DNA from: SCUN01 sp964343975
Lineage (GTDB): Bacteria; Acidobacteriota; Vicinamibacteria; Vicinamibacterales; SCN-69-37
NCBI GenBank assembly: GCA_964343975.1
Contig: CAYFLU010000179.1
Coordinates: forward strand, 1-6,759
Length of the DNA: 6,759 nucleotides
Direction of reading: 5' to 3'
This document shows, in pieces, positions 1 through 5,912 of this stretch. The position numbers were made by a program, and so were the translations under genes. The notes beneath the pieces were generated by a model that searched no databases, was not told the origin of the DNA, and worked only from the letters and a program-made list of their open reading frames with translations. Positions within the stretch are counted from its first letter, which is position 1, and each line of letters starts with the position of its first letter.

Positions 1-146
1 CCGCCCACGCGCGCGTCGAAGGCCTCGACCGTGCACGTCATCTGATCGGGCACCTTCCACGCCGCAATGGCGGCCGGATCAAGGAGCGCCGCGTAGACCT
101 TCGCGCGCGGCGCCTGAATGCGTGGGGTGATGAACGTGGCGCTCAT
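1..146 (-). CDS. SRPBCC/AHSA1 (START-like) family protein, N-terminal fragment
   Basis: The ATG is at 146-144, reading leftward, and the frame stays open for 48 codons to the window edge, so only the N-terminus is present. The translation begins MSATFITPRIQAPRAKVYAA and goes on with a D-P-A-A-I-A-A-W segment, then a V-P-D-Q-M-T stretch and V-E-A-F-D-A-R-V-G. This is the typical opening of the AHSA1 / COG3832 branch of the SRPBCC superfamily: a first beta strand with an 'I.APR..VY.AL.D' helix, then the W-containing turn and the 'FD.R.GG' strand. Members form a small cytosolic helix-grip fold with a hydrophobic ligand cavity. Most lack a known ligand, and some are encoded beside ArsR-type regulators. 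No signal peptide or Shine-Dalgarno sequence is visible. A TACAAT hexamer lies 18-23 bases upstream of the ATG. Family assignment is fairly firm; specific function cannot be given. The neighbour on the right is divergently transcribed. Confidence 0.8.
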   Translation of the reverse strand, partial: MSATFITPRIQAPRAKVYAALLDPAAIAAWKVPDQMTCTVEAFDARVG

Positions 147-181
147 GCGGAACGGGCGGCGTCATTGTACGCTTGACGCGC
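147..181. promoter_or_regulatory. Short divergent intergenic gap with possible -10 element for the SRPBCC gene
   Basis: Only about 35 bp (26 bp if the TTG at 173 is the true start) separate the divergent start codons of the SRPBCC gene and the membrane protein. On the minus strand, TACAAT at 169-164 matches the sigma70 -10 consensus at 5 of 6 positions and is one of the few AT-rich spots in this region. A start site just downstream of it would leave a leader of only about 10 bases. No good -35 hexamer is visible at 16-18 bp spacing. A plus-strand TTGACG at 173-178 resembles a -35 hexamer but has no matching -10 downstream. The assignment is tentative. Confidence 0.25.
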
Positions 182-1945
182 ATGCGCCGGTCCGATGCCA
201 CCGCCATCGCCACCGCCTCCGCACCGGCCCTCGCCGTGCTGTGGTGGTGGGCGCGCGCGCCCGTGTCACTGGCGCCGCCGCCCGACTGCGCCGGCCTCCT
301 CGAAACCCTCGGCGCGGCGGCGCTCCGCACCTGGCCCGACACGCGCCTCGCCCCCGCCCTGCTCCTCCTCCACCTCGCCGGCGCCATCGTCACCGTCGGC
401 GCACTGGCGCTGGCGGTGCGAAAGCTCACCGCATCCGCACTCGCCGGCGCGGCGACCGGCATCGCGTGCGCGTCCACGCTCGTGTTCGCGCCCGTGCTTG
501 GCATGCCCGACACCGTGGTGCTGGCCGCGTCTGCGCTCGTGTGGCTATCGCTCGCCGAGATGCTGGCCGGCGCACGCGCGAGCAGCTGGACCGGCATCAG
601 CCTCGTCGCGCTCGCGATGCTCGCACCGCAACTGCGCGTGCCCGCCGCGGCCACGATCGCCGCACTCGCCTGGCCGGCGTGGCGCCTGCGCCATCGCACC
701 GCATTGATCGGCGCCACCGCATGGGCGCTGGCCGCGATGCTGATTCCCGCCGCGATCAGCGCCGGCACACCGGCCCTGCCCGCCGTCGGCGCGGCCGCAA
801 CCGCGTGGAACTGTGACCCCAGCCACGTCGCCGCCGGCACGCTGCTGACGACGGCCGGCATTGGCCTCCTCACACTGATGCTCGCCGCCGCCGGCCTGAT
901 CGACCGCATCACGACCTGGCCCGCGCGCACCGCCGCGATCGCGCTCGTGTGGTGGCTCGCGTCGCTGAGCATGCTCTTCCCCGGCGGCGCGTGGTCGGTG
1001 CGCGCCGGCGCACCGGCGCTCATCGGCTTCTGGCTCCTCATCGGCTGCGGCTTCGGCGCCGTGATCGCGCAAGCACGACGCGCGCGCACGGCCGGCGCGA
1101 TCGCCGCCGCCGTCGCCACCGCCGCGCTCGTGATCGTGATCGCGGCACCGCGCTTCCCGGGCGCACTGCCCGCGCCACCGCGGCCCACACCGCTCGGCCA
1201 CGAGCAGCTCACGGCCGGCGCCGCGCGCGCCTTGCTGCTGCAGATCCCGAGCGGCAGCGTGATCGTGCGCGAAGACGCGATGACCGACCTCGTGCTGCGC
1301 GCGATCGCCGGCCGCCTCGCGCGCCTCGACACATCACTGCGCTCCGCGCCGCCGAACATCGACACACTCGCCGACATCCGCACCCGCACGCGCGTGTTCG
1401 CGTGGCCGCACATGCAGCGCACGCTCCAGGCCGGCGGCTTCCGTATCGACACGAGCACCGTCACAGCCGCGGCCGGCCTCGCCGAGATCACCGGCGGCGG
1501 CCGCTGCGTCCGCGCGACGAGTCACTGGCAGCCGATGCCGTCGCTCATCGCCGCGCCCGCCTTCACCTTCATCGCGCCCTCCACCGCCGTGCGCGGCCCC
1601 GTGGTGCTGTGGCTCGACGGCACCGCCGTGATCGACGCGGTGCGCACAGACTGGCCGGCCTCGGCGATGCGCGGCTTCCAGCGCGTGGCCTACGAACTGC
1701 CCGGCGACGGCCACGACGCCGGCACACAGCGCGGCGACGATGGCGCGCCGGGGATCACGTTGAACTCGAGCGCGGTCACGCGCGTGGAAGTGTGGCGCAC
1801 ACCGGAAGCGCCGCTGTCATTGAGCGTCACGCTCACGGCGCCGCCCACGGCCGCGTTCGTGCGCCTGTCGCCAGACACGCGTGAGCCGGTCACGATCTGC
1901 CCGTCGTTCCCCGGCGAGATCCATCCGATCCCGCCGCATCGTTAG
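182..1945 (+). CDS. Uncharacterised polytopic membrane protein with large C-terminal extracytoplasmic region (possibly GT-C-like)
   Basis: This 587-residue protein was not recognised as a named family. The ATG at 182 was chosen; a TTG at 173 is in frame and would add three residues, and neither has a Shine-Dalgarno sequence. Residues 8 to about 322 are rich in Ala, Leu and Val and contain roughly 8-10 likely membrane segments, for example near 57-80, 109-130, 173-194, 219-240, 249-267, 276-296 and 303-322. An early W-W-W sits at 21-23. The last 265 residues or so are mostly soluble. They include an I-P-S-G-S-V-I-V-R-E-D stretch near 355-365, resembling the 'P.gaVvlt..D' start of the C-terminal region in some GT-C membrane proteins, and an R-V-F-A-W segment near 404-408. 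Cys442 and Cys573 could pair outside the cytoplasm. By layout, a GT-C-type enzyme or a degenerate relative is possible, but I see no clear catalytic acidic loop motif. Its stop codon abuts that of the convergent gene on the right. Confidence 0.75.
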   Translation: MRRSDATAIATASAPALAVLWWWARAPVSLAPPPDCAGLLETLGAAALRTWPDTRLAPALLLLHLAGAIVTVGALALAVRKLTASALAGAATGIACASTLVFAPVLGMPDTVVLAASALVWLSLAEMLAGARASSWTGISLVALAMLAPQLRVPAAATIAALAWPAWRLRHRTALIGATAWALAAMLIPAAISAGTPALPAVGAAATAWNCDPSHVAAGTLLTTAGIGLLTLMLAAAGLIDRITTWPARTAAIALVWWLASLSMLFPGGAWSVRAGAPALIGFWLLIGCGFGAVIAQARRARTAGAIAAAVATAALVIVIAAPRFPGALPAPPRPTPLGHEQLTAGAARALLLQIPSGSVIVREDAMTDLVLRAIAGRLARLDTSLRSAPPNIDTLADIRTRTRVFAWPHMQRTLQAGGFRIDTSTVTAAAGLAEITGGGRCVRATSHWQPMPSLIAAPAFTFIAPSTAVRGPVVLWLDGTAVIDAVRTDWPASAMRGFQRVAYELPGDGHDAGTQRGDDGAPGITLNSSAVTRVEVWRTPEAPLSLSVTLTAPPTAAFVRLSPDTREPVTICPSFPGEIHPIPPHR

Positions 1946-3403
1946 TTATTTGTTCTTGCAGAGATATAGCGGCCCGAGTTTCTCGGCTGCGCCGCACGGC
2001 TGTTCCTGCAGCGTGATCAGCTGATCGCCGGCGGCATTCGCCAGCCCCTGATACTCATTGATCCGCACGAAGTCGGTCGACGCGATCTTCACGCGCTCGC
2101 CCGAGAGAAACGTGAGCCGATACGCATGCCAGTACGGCGCCTGCGCCACGGTGATGCCGCGCGCCACGAGCCCCTTTGCCACCTCGCCGTACACATCGGG
2201 CACGCCCGCCGCATAGCGCCGCATGAGCGCGACGTTGTCGATCGACGCGAAGAGCGCCCACGCAACCACGAGCGCCACCACCACGCGACGCACGAGCACG
2301 ACCGGCTCGAGCGCGAACACGAGCGCGACCACGCCCACCGGCAGGAGCAGGCTCATCATCATGTAGCGCAGCGTGAAGACATCGAGCCCCCACACGAGCG
2401 CGAGACAGAGCATCGACGACACGCCGACGCCGGCGAGATACCCGGCGAATCGCACAGGCTCATCGCGATTGCGCGACGCCACGGCCAGCCACAGCGCGCG
2501 CGCCAGCATCGCCGCCAGTGCAAGGAGCAGCGGCCACCGCATGGCATTGCGCCCCTGCGACGCCACCACGTCGTCTACATGCACCGCGCCCATGAGGAGC
2601 GGGAAGAAGCGCGTGGCGTTCGCCACCACACGCGACGGCCACTCACGCCACGAGAGCCCCATGTGCTCGGTGACATCTTTGAGTTCCGATCCGGCGGATC
2701 CGCCAAGCATCTGCCCACGCGTGCCCGGCCCCATCATGTCGGCGTAGGGCTTGAGCGCGCTCGTGGCCTGCCACACCGCCACGAACATCACGCCGGCCAG
2801 GAGCCAGCGCCGCCAGAACTCGCGCGTCGGCCAGCCATGCTCGACCACATCCGCCAGCACGAGCACGGGCAGCGCGAAGATCGTGAACTCGCGATTGAAC
2901 ACCGCGATGCCGAGCGTGAGCCCGAGCGCGAGCGGCCGCGCGCGCAGCCACCAGAACAGCACGACGAACGCGAGCGGCTCCACGTTGCCGCCCTGCGCTT
3001 CCACCAGGAGTGAAGACGTGAAGGGCGGCGCGATGGCGAAGGGCAACACGGCCACGAGCGCGAGGAGCGGCCGCAATCGGCCCCATCGCACGAGCCCCCA
3101 CACGAGCAACACCACGGTCGCCAGATTGATCGCGACCATCCCCGCGCGGAGCGACGCCATCGTCGGTCCGCCGATCCAGAGGAACGGCGCCACGAGCCAG
3201 GCTTCGACCGCGAGCAGATAGGACTGGCCGTAGAAGTACAGCGGCCAGGCGCGGCCTTCCGCGATGTGCTTGGCCATGAGGCCGACGATGGCCTGATCGG
3301 AGGTGATGTGGGCTTGTTCGTAGGCCCAGAAGATGTAGCTGCGGGCAACGACAAGGGCACAGGCGACGAACAGGCTGAGGATGAGTTCGCCGCGCCGCTG
3401 CAC
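1946..3403 (-). CDS. GT-C fold membrane glycosyltransferase-like protein (ArnT/PMT, GT39-like)
   Basis: This 485-residue integral membrane protein starts at GTG 3403-3401; an in-frame TGA at 3445-3443 limits upstream extension, and no later start would keep the first membrane helix. Family-like features run in order. A first membrane segment lies at about 7-27. It is followed by a periplasmic loop T-S-D-Q-A-I-V-G-L-M (35-44), whose Asp36 sits where GT-C enzymes carry a catalytic acidic residue. A Y-F-Y-G-Q-S-Y segment (56-62) precedes the next helix, and G-G-N-V-E-P (138-143) is also present. An R-Y near 346-347 precedes a late helix, and the C-terminal soluble tail holds Y-R-L-T-F-L-S-G-E-R (428-437). 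About ten membrane segments are expected. GT39-like enzymes use polyprenyl-phosphate sugars to glycosylate lipids or proteins on the outer face of the inner membrane; donor and acceptor here are unknown. Cys470 and Cys482 may form a terminal disulfide. No Shine-Dalgarno sequence is visible. Confidence 0.8.
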   Translation of the reverse strand: MQRRGELILSLFVACALVVARSYIFWAYEQAHITSDQAIVGLMAKHIAEGRAWPLYFYGQSYLLAVEAWLVAPFLWIGGPTMASLRAGMVAINLATVVLLVWGLVRWGRLRPLLALVAVLPFAIAPPFTSSLLVEAQGGNVEPLAFVVLFWWLRARPLALGLTLGIAVFNREFTIFALPVLVLADVVEHGWPTREFWRRWLLAGVMFVAVWQATSALKPYADMMGPGTRGQMLGGSAGSELKDVTEHMGLSWREWPSRVVANATRFFPLLMGAVHVDDVVASQGRNAMRWPLLLALAAMLARALWLAVASRNRDEPVRFAGYLAGVGVSSMLCLALVWGLDVFTLRYMMMSLLLPVGVVALVFALEPVVLVRRVVVALVVAWALFASIDNVALMRRYAAGVPDVYGEVAKGLVARGITVAQAPYWHAYRLTFLSGERVKIASTDFVRINEYQGLANAAGDQLITLQEQPCGAAEKLGPLYLCKNK

Positions 3404-3449
3404 GCGGATAATTGTGCAACATCCGCGCGATCGGGCGTAGCCTCACTGC
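3404..3449. promoter_or_regulatory. 46-bp divergent promoter gap between GT-C gene and mgtA; possible -10 for mgtA
   Basis: This gap separates the GTG start of the GT-C gene (minus) from the ATG of mgtA (plus). On the plus strand GATAAT at 3407-3412 matches the sigma70 -10 hexamer at 5 of 6 positions and lies in an unusually AT-rich patch for this window. It would give a leader of about 30 bases for mgtA. A matching -35 at ideal spacing is not evident and would have to lie inside the GT-C coding region. Neither gene has a clear Shine-Dalgarno sequence here. The gap is too short for an M-box riboswitch or an mgtL-type leader peptide with its attenuator. Confidence 0.3.
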
Positions 3450-5912
3450 ATGGCGATCGGTCTCACCTCGCAGGACGCCGCCGCACGGCTCGCCAGCACC
3501 GGGCCGAACGTGCCGGTCGCGGAGCGCCGACGCTCCGCGCTGCGCGAGTTCCTCGCCCTCTTCGCCAATCCGCTCGTCGTCATCCTGCTCGTGGCGAGCG
3601 CCATCAGCGCCTCGCTTGGCCAGCAGATCGACGCCGCGATCATCGTCGTCATCGTGCTCGTGAGCGTGTGCCTGTCGTTCTGGCAGTCGTATCAGTCGCA
3701 GCAGGCGGCCGACCGGTTGCGCACGTCGGTGGCGCCCACGGCGACCGCGATGCGCGACGGCGCGTGGCAGGAAGTGCCGATGCGCACGATCGTGCCCGGG
3801 GACGTCGTGCGGCTCATGGCCGGCGACCTCGTGCCCGCCGACGCGGTGCTCTTGGAGTCGAAGGACCTCACGGTGCAGCAGTCGATGCTCACCGGCGAGT
3901 CGTTGCCGGCCGAGAAGCACGCCTCGGGTGCCGGCGCGAGCACCGCCACGGGCCCCGAGGCGCCGCATCTCGTGTTTCTCGGCACGTCGGTGATGAGCGG
4001 CACGGCCACGGCGCAAGTCACCGCCACGGGCGCGCGGACGATGTTCGGCGGCATTGCGGATCGCTTGCAGGCGCGGCCGGGCGACACCGAGTTCGAGCGC
4101 GGGCTGCGGCGCTTCAGCCTCCTCATCCTCCGCACCACCGTCGCGCTCGTGCTGTTCATCCTGCTCATCGGCATCTGGCAGAAGCACGACGCGTTCGAGT
4201 CGCTCCTCTTCGCGGTGGCGCTCGGCGTGGGGCTCACGCCGGAGTTCCTGCCGATGATCGCGTCGATTACGCTCACGCGCGGCGCCATGCGCATGGCGCA
4301 GGACGGCGTCATCATCAAGCATCTGCCGGCGATGCAGAACTTCGGCAGCATCGACGTGCTCTGCAGCGACAAGACCGGCACGATCACGGTGGGCGCGCTG
4401 TCGCTCGATCGCGTGTGCGACGGCCACGGCGGAGACACCACGCGGCCGTTCACGCTCGCCTACCTCAACAGCGCGTTCGACACGGGCATGCGCAGCCCGC
4501 TCGACACCGCGATCCTCCAGCATCAAGCGCTCGACATCACCGCCTACACGAAGATCGACGAGGTGCCGTTCGACTTCGAGCGCCGGCGCCTGTCGGTCGT
4601 CACGCACACAGCCGGCGAGGCCCATCACCTCTTCGTCACGAAAGGCGCACCGGAATCCGTGCTCCCGCTTGCGGACCGCATCGAGATCGGCGGCGTGATC
4701 ACGGCGCTCGACGACGCGACGCGCGCGCAGGTGATGGCGACGCACGACGCGATGTGCGCCGAAGGGCTGCGTGTCCTGGCGGTGGCGTGGCGCCGCATCG
4801 ATGTGCGGCCCGCGTATGGGAAGGCGGACGAAACCGCGCTCGTCTTCGCCGGCTTCATCGGCTTCGCGGATCCCGTGCTGCCGGAGGTCGCCGACGTGCT
4901 GCGCGACCTCAAGGCGGACGGCGTCACCGTGAAGATCCTCACCGGCGACAACGACGTCGTTGCGCGGCACGTGTGCGCCGCGATCGGCCTCGACACGAGC
5001 CTCGTCGTCACGGGCGACGACCTTGCGCGGCTCGATGACGGCGCGCTCGGGCATGTGGCGGAACAGGCGATGGTGTTCTCGCGGTTGTCGCCGGCGCAGA
5101 AGGACCGCGTCATGGCGGCGCTCAAGCGGCGCGGCCATGTCGTCGGCTATATCGGCGACGGCATCAACGACGCGCCGTCACTGAAGACGGCCGACGTCGG
5201 CATTTCCGTGGCGGGCGCGGCGGATGTGGCGCGCGAGGCCGCGGACGTGATCCTCAGCCAGCGCAGTTTGCGCGTGCTGCATCAGGCAATCCTCGAGGGC
5301 CGGCGCGCCTCGGGCAACATGATGAAGTACCTGCTCATGGGCACGAGCTCGAACTTCGGCAACATGTTCAGCATGGCGGCCGCGTCGGCGTTCCTGCCGT
5401 TCCTGCCGATGTTGCCGACGCAGATCCTACTCAACAACTTCCTCTATGACCTGGCGCAGATCACCATCCCCTCAGACGCCGTCGATCGCGAGTACGTCAG
5501 CCGGCCGCAGCGCTGGGACCTCACGGTGATCCGCAACTTCATGCTCTTCATCGGGCCGATCAGCTCGCTCTTCGACTTCCTCACCTTCTACGTGCTGCTG
5601 AAGGTCTTCCACGCCGACGAAGCGCTGTTTCACACGGGCTGGTTCGTGGAGTCGCTCGCCACGCAAACGCTGGTGCTGTTCGTGATCCGCACGTCGGGGA
5701 ACCCGTTCACGAGCCGCCCGAGCCGCGCGCTCACCGCGACCACGCTCACGATCGTGGCCGTGGCGCTGCTCCTGCCCGTGTCGCCGCTCGCGCACGTGCT
5801 CGCGTTCACGGTGCCGCCGCCGGCATTTCTCGCCTTCGTGGCCACTGCGACCGCGGTGTATCTGTTGCTCGTGGAAGCGGCGAAGCGGCTGGTGCTCCGG
5901 CGCGCTAGTTGA
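3450..5912 (+). CDS. mgtA: Magnesium-type P-type ATPase (P-IIIB, MgtA family)
   Basis: This 820-residue pump would use ATP hydrolysis to move Mg2+ into the cytoplasm across the inner membrane. The ATG at 3450 is the only reasonable start, as an in-frame TAG lies at 3438-3440. It opens with a cation-ATPase N-terminal motif (G-L-T-S-Q-D-A-A-A-R-L, 4-14). The actuator domain carries T-G-E-S (148-151). The M4 signature is L-T-P-E-F-L-P (262-268). The phosphorylation site is D-K-T-G-T with Asp307, nucleotide binding shows K-G-A-P-E (398-402), and the hinge has T-G-D-N-D (498-502) and G-D-G-I-N-D-A-P (569-576). M5-M6 show S-S-N-F-G-N (633-638) and N-N-F-L-Y-D (662-667), as in MgtA rather than Ca2+ or heavy-metal pumps. 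About ten membrane helices are seen, the last four after residue 690. It is shorter than enterobacterial MgtA (about 900 residues), mainly because the leader before M1 is short. Mg2+ specificity is inferred from the family. Its 3' end overlaps the convergent chaperone gene by 8 bp. Confidence 0.92.
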   Translation: MAIGLTSQDAAARLASTGPNVPVAERRRSALREFLALFANPLVVILLVASAISASLGQQIDAAIIVVIVLVSVCLSFWQSYQSQQAADRLRTSVAPTATAMRDGAWQEVPMRTIVPGDVVRLMAGDLVPADAVLLESKDLTVQQSMLTGESLPAEKHASGAGASTATGPEAPHLVFLGTSVMSGTATAQVTATGARTMFGGIADRLQARPGDTEFERGLRRFSLLILRTTVALVLFILLIGIWQKHDAFESLLFAVALGVGLTPEFLPMIASITLTRGAMRMAQDGVIIKHLPAMQNFGSIDVLCSDKTGTITVGALSLDRVCDGHGGDTTRPFTLAYLNSAFDTGMRSPLDTAILQHQALDITAYTKIDEVPFDFERRRLSVVTHTAGEAHHLFVTKGAPESVLPLADRIEIGGVITALDDATRAQVMATHDAMCAEGLRVLAVAWRRIDVRPAYGKADETALVFAGFIGFADPVLPEVADVLRDLKADGVTVKILTGDNDVVARHVCAAIGLDTSLVVTGDDLARLDDGALGHVAEQAMVFSRLSPAQKDRVMAALKRRGHVVGYIGDGINDAPSLKTADVGISVAGAADVAREAADVILSQRSLRVLHQAILEGRRASGNMMKYLLMGTSSNFGNMFSMAAASAFLPFLPMLPTQILLNNFLYDLAQITIPSDAVDREYVSRPQRWDLTVIRNFMLFIGPISSLFDFLTFYVLLKVFHADEALFHTGWFVESLATQTLVLFVIRTSGNPFTSRPSRALTATTLTIVAVALLLPVSPLAHVLAFTVPPPAFLAFVATATAVYLLLVEAAKRLVLRRAS
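3518..3539 (+). repeat. Perfect 9-bp inverted repeat (hairpin) early in mgtA coding sequence
   Basis: The left arm CGCGGAGCG (3518-3526) pairs perfectly with the right arm CGCTCCGCG (3531-3539) around a CCGA tetraloop (3527-3530). The next outward pair (T3517/C3540) does not match. It lies about 70 bases after the mgtA start codon, within codons 23-30, where it encodes an Arg-rich segment. There is no following T-run, so it is not an intrinsic terminator. It may be only a by-product of GC-rich coding sequence. Confidence 0.5.

Noticed and set aside
79..1491. 470-codon open frame on the minus strand opposite the membrane protein gene
   Set aside because: Its composition is low-complexity Ala/Arg/Ser. 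It also overlaps the SRPBCC fragment in another frame, and that fragment has a recognisable family pattern.
290..1725. Many GCCGGC hexamers (about 17) in the membrane protein gene, considered as a repeat family or restriction/uptake signal
   Set aside because: They fall mostly on Ala-Gly and similar codon pairs in an Ala/Gly-rich protein of a GC-rich genome, and they also occur in mgtA and the GT-C gene.
1974..1986. CCGAG/CTCGG hairpin just after the stop of the membrane protein gene, considered as a terminator
   Set aside because: The stem is only 5 bp with a 3-base loop and no T-run follows; it lies within the GT-C coding sequence.
2015..2026. Perfect 12-bp palindrome GATCAGCTGATC
   Set aside because: It lies inside coding sequence (D-Q-L-I), and one or two such 12-bp palindromes are expected by chance in a window of this size. 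The palindrome GGCGGATCCGCC at 2693-2704 is set aside for the same reason.
2164..3200. Repeated CACGAGC heptamer, about ten copies in the GT-C gene, considered as an oriented chromosomal motif or binding-site array
   Set aside because: On the coding strand it reads GCTCGTG in one frame, encoding Leu-Val pairs with the preferred CTC-GTG codons; the same string recurs at Leu-Val pairs in the other genes, on both strands.
3266..5038. 590-codon plus-strand frame overlapping the GT-C gene start and mgtA
   Set aside because: It is Arg/His-rich shadow sequence in another frame of mgtA, with no motif.
2643..5138. 831-codon open frame on the minus strand opposite mgtA and the start of the GT-C gene
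   Set aside because: Its translation is Arg/His/Ala-rich with no domain, it spans two well-supported genes, and long antisense open frames are expected in GC-rich coding DNA.
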